8,817 nt of DNA from Caulobacteraceae bacterium (GTDB lineage: Bacteria > Pseudomonadota > Alphaproteobacteria > Caulobacterales > Caulobacteraceae). The stretch is from positions 1 to 8,817 of the forward strand of contig CANGRP010000099.1 in the NCBI GenBank assembly GCA_947456005.1, given 5' to 3'. The notes under the pieces are model-generated. The model saw only the letters and a program-made list of their open reading frames with translations. It had not been told where the DNA came from and did not search any database. Position numbers and translations under genes: made by a program. Shown here piece after piece: positions 5,524-8,817 of this stretch. Position 1 is the stretch's first letter; the number at the start of each line of letters is the position of its first letter.

Positions 5524-6570
5524 TCAGGGCGCCGGCGTCTTCTGGGCGATCGCCTGGAGAAGGGCCTCCGCCGCCCGGCCCGCGCCCTGGCCATCACAGA
5601 CGGCCGCGGCTGCCTCCGATAGATGGGCCCGCTGGGTATTGTCCGTGACCAGCCGCATGATCGCCCGATCAAGGGCGCCTTCGAAGGCGGGCGCTGTGGC
5701 GTCGACCACCAGGGCGGCCCCCCTCTCGGTCAGAGCCTGGGCGGCGGCGCGCTGGTTGTCGGCCACCACCACAATGGCGGCGGGAAGGCCAAGGGTGCAG
5801 ATCTCCCAGACTGTGGATCCCGCCGCGGAGATCACGAAGTCGGCGTCGTGCAGAAGGGTGGCCATGTCCGTGGCGTCGATGTGCAGGTTCAGTCGCCGGT
5901 CATGGCCGGACATGCGTGAGAGGGCCCTCAGGCTGGGCGCCTGGCCGCCCAGGACAACATCTATGGCCACGTCGCCCAGGCGCGGGCGCAGTCGATCCAC
6001 GACCCGGCTGGTGACGCCGCCGACGTCGGTCAGCCCCATGGTCACGAGGACCCGGCTGATGGGACCACCCCGGCGGGCGAGGGAGGAGGCGCGAAGGGCG
6101 GCGAACCGGCTGCGCACCGGAGCAAACTCGGGTCCCAGAAGCAGGCGTGTGTCCCCGTCGGTCAGCAGGGTGTAGTCCACCGGCCGCCGGTTCGGGCCGG
6201 AGTCCAGGACCACATCGCCCCCGAGGGGCCGGTTCGCCAGGTCGTCGATGACCAGGCTGGCGCGTCCGCCCGCCAGGGCGTCATGGTCGGGACGGCCCAG
6301 TCGGTAATGATCAAAGACCAAGGCGTCGAAGCCCTGCCCGGCCAGGGCGGCGGCGAGGGCGTTGCGGTCCGTGCCCGACGCCTCGATGCGAGACATGGCG
6401 GGAGCAAAGGTCTCCAGAAGGGGCGCGCTCTGGGGCGAGGCGAGGAAGGCGCAGGCCGCACCGCGCACGCTGAGGGCCTCGGCCAGGGTCAGGCTGCGCA
6501 TCAGGTGACCGCCGCCGACCTCGGGGCCGGCGTCAGCAATGAACAGCACGCGCGGCGTCTCGGGAATCAT
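5524..6570 (-). CDS. PseG-like UDP-sugar hydrolase (348 aa)
   Basis: The protein resembles PseG, which hydrolyses UDP from UDP-2,4-diacetamido-2,4,6-trideoxy-altrose in pseudaminic acid synthesis. PseG has the two-domain GT-B fold of MurG-like glycosyltransferases. Features seen in order: GGGHLMRSLTLA (19-30) with H22 at the position of the catalytic histidine in the GxGHxxR motif, DHY (87-89), VIDDLANR (107-114), the phosphate-binding-like GLTDVGG (179-185), the UDP-site motif SAAGSTVWE (248-256), DNQ (271-273) and the C-terminal DGQGAGR (326-332). Caulobacter uses a PseG homologue (FlmD) for flagellin modification, but no other pseudaminate gene (pseB, C, F, H, I types) is in this window. 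The reaction is therefore likely but the pathway uncertain; a relative with a different sugar nucleotide is possible. The ATG lacks a clear Shine-Dalgarno. It sits 46 bases after the ELM1-family gene. Confidence 0.8.
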   Translation of the reverse strand: MIPETPRVLFIADAGPEVGGGHLMRSLTLAEALSVRGAACAFLASPQSAPLLETFAPAMSRIEASGTDRNALAAALAGQGFDALVFDHYRLGRPDHDALAGGRASLVIDDLANRPLGGDVVLDSGPNRRPVDYTLLTDGDTRLLLGPEFAPVRSRFAALRASSLARRGGPISRVLVTMGLTDVGGVTSRVVDRLRPRLGDVAIDVVLGGQAPSLRALSRMSGHDRRLNLHIDATDMATLLHDADFVISAAGSTVWEICTLGLPAAIVVVADNQRAAAQALTERGAALVVDATAPAFEGALDRAIMRLVTDNTQRAHLSEAAAAVCDGQGAGRAAEALLQAIAQKTPAP

Positions 6571-6616
6571 CTTGCGGACAGGGGAGCGCGATTTCGCGGC
6601 TTCGGAAAGGGCGCCA

Positions 6617-7591
6617 TCACGCCATCCGCTCTTTCACGAGATCCAGAACCTCCCGGGCGGCCCGGCGGGTCTCCTCCAGCGGCGCGGCGGCGAACAGGTC
6701 CAGCCGGCCCTCGAAGGCGCGCGCGACGCCTCGTTCGACGAGGTCTGCCTTGAGGCGGCCGAACTTGGCCGAGCCCCCGTCCATGGGCAGGATCAGGACG
6801 GGCCGCCCCGTTGCGGCGGCCTCCGTGGTCATGTTGGCGCTGTCCTCGGTGACGAGGACGACGTCGGCGGCGGCGAGCATGCCGAAATAGGGGTTCTCGC
6901 CCTGGCCATCCCAGATGAACCCCGGCAGGTCGGCCAGGGCCTCGGTCAGGATGCGCCGGGCGGAGTCCGGGGTCCGCCGGGAGAAGGTGGTCATCAGCGC
7001 CCCGCCGGACTCCAGCACGGCCCGGCGAAGGTCTGTGGCCAGGGTCCGGGCGCGGACGTCGGAAAGGTCATGGGCCTTGGAGCGTCCGCCCACCAACAGC
7101 GCCGCACGGGGGCGGGGCAGGGGATCCGTCAGGGTGGCGAACCGGGCGCCGGCCTCCGCAAGGCGCTCCGGGGTGACGCGGTGCGGCGAGCCGGTGATGG
7201 ACAGGATGTTGGGGCCGGTGATCCCGTCGTGGCGGGGGGCGACGATCAGGTCGAAGGCGGCGCGCGGCGCGCGGGGGTTCTGGATCTGCACCACCAGGGT
7301 CCTCCCCCCTGACCAGCGCCGGAGGCCAAGCGAGAGAGGCAGGGTGGCGCGGCCCGCGGCGATCCAGACGTCCGGCCAGGGTGGGCCTATTCCTGTTCCA
7401 CCGGCGAGGGCGGTGAGGGGAAAGGGGTTCAGAAACCAGGGCAGGCGGCCCATACGGCCCTTCCACCGGACGGTGCGGACGCTGACCGTGGCCGGCGTCA
7501 GCCGGGCGAGGGCCTCCGCCAGGCCGAGGGCTGGGCCGGCGTTCCCGGCCTTGTCATCGGACACGGCCCAGATGGAAAGGGGGTTGGCCAA
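6617..7591 (-). CDS. ELM1 family protein, GT-B-like (324 aa)
   Basis: This belongs to the family named after the plant mitochondrial fission protein ELM1 (DUF1022, COG3660), which is common in alphaproteobacteria and whose bacterial function is not established. Family features are visible: the N-terminal strand IWAVSDDKAGN (7-17), AAGRATLPLSL (78-88), VQIQNPRAPRAAFDLIVAPRHD (starting at 101), LLVGGRSKAH (165-174), TTFSRRTP (201-208) and NPYFGMLAAADVVLVTEDSANM (starting at 233) followed by TEAAATGRPV. The layout resembles GT-B glycosyltransferases with a nucleotide-sugar site in the C-terminal half, so a role in glycan transfer is possible but unproven. The start is a TTG at 7589-7591, needed to keep the conserved first strand; no strong Shine-Dalgarno is seen. 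It lies 13 bases after the greA stop and is probably translated from the same mRNA. Confidence 0.9.
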   Translation of the reverse strand: MANPLSIWAVSDDKAGNAGPALGLAEALARLTPATVSVRTVRWKGRMGRLPWFLNPFPLTALAGGTGIGPPWPDVWIAAGRATLPLSLGLRRWSGGRTLVVQIQNPRAPRAAFDLIVAPRHDGITGPNILSITGSPHRVTPERLAEAGARFATLTDPLPRPRAALLVGGRSKAHDLSDVRARTLATDLRRAVLESGGALMTTFSRRTPDSARRILTEALADLPGFIWDGQGENPYFGMLAAADVVLVTEDSANMTTEAAATGRPVLILPMDGGSAKFGRLKADLVERGVARAFEGRLDLFAAAPLEETRRAAREVLDLVKERMA

Positions 7592-7604
7592 GAGCCAGCG
7601 GGCC

Positions 7605-8078
7605 CTAGATCCACTCCACCTTGACGATCTCGTAGGCCTTGACGCCTCCGGGCGTGTTGACCTCGACGACGTCCCCGGTCTCCTTGCCGATCATGGCCCG
7701 GGCGATGGGGGAGGTGATGGAGATCTTGCCGGACTTCACGTCCGCCTCATGCTCGCCGACGATCTGGTAGCGAGCCTCGTCCTCGGTGTCCTCGTCGACG
7801 ACCGAGACCGTGGCCCCGAACTTGACCTGGCTGCCGGACAGCTTGGACACGTCGATCACCTGGGCCCGGGCCATCCGGTCCTCGATGTCGGCGATCTGGC
7901 CTTCGATCCAGCCCTGCCGCTCCTTAGCCGCATGGTACTCGGCGTTCTCCGACAGGTCGCCGTGCGCGCGGGCTTCGGCGATGGCGGCGATCACAGAGGG
8001 GCGCTCGATCGTCTTGAGACGCTTCAGGTCTTCGTCGAGGGCGTGGTAGCCCTCGGCGGTCATCGGGACTTTTTCCAT
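7605..8078 (-). CDS. greA: Transcription elongation factor GreA (157 aa)
   Basis: GreA enters the secondary channel of RNA polymerase and stimulates cleavage of backtracked RNA, rescuing stalled complexes. The N-terminal coiled coil (about 1-75) carries MTAEGYHALDEDLKRL and the acidic tip HGDLSENAEYHAAKE, with D41 and E44 matching the functional E. coli D41 and E44. The C-terminal FKBP-like domain (about 80-157) contains VKFGATVSVVDEDT and ISITSPIARAMIGKETGDVVEV. Length is the family norm. I chose the ATG at 8076-8078, giving MEKVPMTAEGY, which parallels E. coli MQAIPMT; the Shine-Dalgarno is weak. It is the first gene of the series running through the ELM1-family gene. In many alphaproteobacteria, as I recall, greA lies near carB; here a penicillin-binding protein gene is upstream instead. 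Confidence 0.97.
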   Translation of the reverse strand: MEKVPMTAEGYHALDEDLKRLKTIERPSVIAAIAEARAHGDLSENAEYHAAKERQGWIEGQIADIEDRMARAQVIDVSKLSGSQVKFGATVSVVDEDTEDEARYQIVGEHEADVKSGKISITSPIARAMIGKETGDVVEVNTPGGVKAYEIVKVEWI

Positions 8079-8148
8079 AACCGGGTGGTCTCGGGTCTGC
8101 GCTGGGGACGTGAATCACACCGCGGGCACAAGCGTCCGTGGGGGGAAA

Positions 8149-8177
8149 AGGATAGGTCCCGGACGGCCGAAACTCAA
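8149..8177 (-). promoter_or_regulatory. greA: Predicted greA promoter
   Basis: In the 125-base gap between the penicillin-binding protein gene and greA, the minus strand has TTGAGT (8172-8177) and TATCCT (8149-8154) separated by exactly 17 bases, matching sigma-70 elements at 4 of 6 positions each. Transcription would start near 8142, giving a leader of about 64 bases. No clear terminator for the upstream gene is visible in this gap, so read-through is also possible. Confidence 0.45.
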
Positions 8178-8203
8178 GTGTGCAATGCGGCAAGGCCTCA
8201 ACT

Positions 8204-8817
8204 TTATTGCGGTTCCTCGGTCTCGGGGGCCGGAGCCGCCGGCATCGGAACCTCCGGCGCATCAGCTGGCGAGGCGAGTGCGGGGGCATCGGGAGGGGGC
8301 TCCGGAGGCGGCGGACCGGCAGGAATGGGGCCCGAGGGCAGCCGCTTCACGGCCGCGGACATGACGTTTCGCCAGACCTCCGCCGGGAGGGAGCCCCCGG
8401 ACACCCCCTTCATGGGTCGGTTGTCGTCCCGACCGAGCCAGACCACGGTGACGATCCCGCCCGTGTAGCCGGCGAACCAGGCGTCCTGGTAAGCCGAGGT
8501 CGTACCGGTCTTGCCGGCCAGGTCGCGACCGGGGAGAGCGGCCCGGGTTCCGGTTCCCGCAGTCACGACCTGCCGCATCATGCGGTTGAGGTCGGAGAGG
8601 GCGGGGTTGTCGATCACCTGCTTCGGGGCCGTTGGCGCCGGACGGCTCCAGACCACCCGCCCCCCCGCCGTGCGGATCCGCGAGACGCCCCAGGCCTCCA
8701 CCTGCCGACCCCCCGTGGCGAAGGCGCCATAGGACTCGGCGAGGTCCATCGGCGTGACCAGTCCCGATCCCAGGGCCATGGCCGGCGTGGTGGGGATGGG
8801 GGTGGAGATGCCCAGCC
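8204..8817 (-). CDS. Class A penicillin-binding protein (PBP1A-like), C-terminal fragment
   Basis: Bifunctional PBPs build peptidoglycan in the periplasm, joining a glycosyltransferase and a transpeptidase domain. Only the last 203 residues are in the window; the N-terminal part, including the glycosyltransferase domain and the catalytic serine SxxK motif, lies beyond the right edge. The frame is open to the edge, so the internal ATG at 8777-8779 is not the real start. Visible transpeptidase features are LGISTPIPTTPAMALGSGLVTPMDLAESYGAFATGG split over the first 35 residues and the third catalytic motif KTGTT (8498-8512) in LAGKTGTTSAYQDAWFAGYTGG, then VVWLGRDDN and GGSLPAEVWRNVM. A Pro/Ala-rich tail of about 40 residues follows (8207-8329), probably disordered. 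The gene stops 125 bases before greA. Whether it is ponA/mrcA or a paralogue such as pbpC cannot be decided from this end. Confidence 0.93.
   Translation of the reverse strand, partial: LGISTPIPTTPAMALGSGLVTPMDLAESYGAFATGGRQVEAWGVSRIRTAGGRVVWSRPAPTAPKQVIDNPALSDLNRMMRQVVTAGTGTRAALPGRDLAGKTGTTSAYQDAWFAGYTGGIVTVVWLGRDDNRPMKGVSGGSLPAEVWRNVMSAAVKRLPSGPIPAGPPPPEPPPDAPALASPADAPEVPMPAAPAPETEEPQ

Noticed and set aside
5397..5672. Small minus-strand frame (91 codons) filling the gap between the PseG-like gene and trxB
   Set aside because: It overlaps both genes out of frame and is extremely Arg/Pro-rich; no Shine-Dalgarno or domain. I treat the gap as non-coding.
6587..6598. Short inverted repeat CGCGATTTCGCG in the gap between the ELM1-family and PseG-like genes
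   Set aside because: Only 4-5 paired bases in GC-rich DNA; expected often by chance, and no terminator features.
8079..8203. Terminator for the penicillin-binding protein gene in the gap before greA
   Set aside because: Only 5-base complementary arms with long loops and no U tract could be found, so a terminator is not supported.
6915..8468. Plus-strand open frame of 517 codons across four minus-strand genes
   Set aside because: It runs antisense through the ELM1-family gene, greA and the penicillin-binding protein gene. Its Arg/Ala/Ser/Gly-rich translation has no domain, so it is a GC-driven artefact.

Overview
The window is GC-rich bacterial chromosome, about two-thirds GC or more by eye, with tightly packed genes. 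The gene content (SleB-type cell-wall hydrolase, greA next to an ELM1-family gene and trxB, a class A penicillin-binding protein, aspartate-pathway NAD genes) and the codon use suggest an alphaproteobacterium, most likely Caulobacterales (Caulobacter, Phenylobacterium or Brevundimonas). That placement is an inference from resemblance, not a database result. I see no mobile element, CRISPR array, tRNA, rRNA or attachment site.

Left part (1-1436): a minus-strand nadA-nadB operon makes quinolinate for NAD. nadB is cut by the left edge. Upstream of nadA is a 183-base divergent regulatory region. It holds three copies of an operator-like palindrome (TGCTCA-N3-TGAGCA), a GC-rich hairpin and a plausible promoter. 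On its other side a second strong hairpin covers the likely ribosome-binding site of the divergent gene.

Middle (1437-2621): a plus-strand gene for an exported SleB-like cell-wall hydrolase. It runs convergently into a minus-strand GNAT acetyltransferase, and the two reading frames overlap by 10 bases.

Right part (2612-8078): one minus-strand series, read from high to low coordinates: greA, an ELM1-family gene, a PseG-like nucleotide-sugar hydrolase, trxB, a divergent MurA-like enolpyruvyl transferase, and the GNAT gene. Spacing is tight (13, 46, 119, -4 and 16 bases), so most of it could be one operon read from a promoter at about 8149-8177 upstream of greA. A second promoter may lie in the 119-base gap before trxB. 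The last 614 bases (8204-8817) carry the C-terminal end of a class A penicillin-binding protein, also on the minus strand.

Most genes are housekeeping. The most interesting signals are the repeated operator next to nadA, the hairpin over the sleB ribosome-binding site, and an unusual set of sugar-nucleotide and envelope-type proteins (ELM1-like, orphan PseG-like, MurA-like lacking a substrate-binding arginine, GNAT) around thioredoxin reductase. These could form an undescribed envelope-sugar pathway, but the sequence alone does not prove it.
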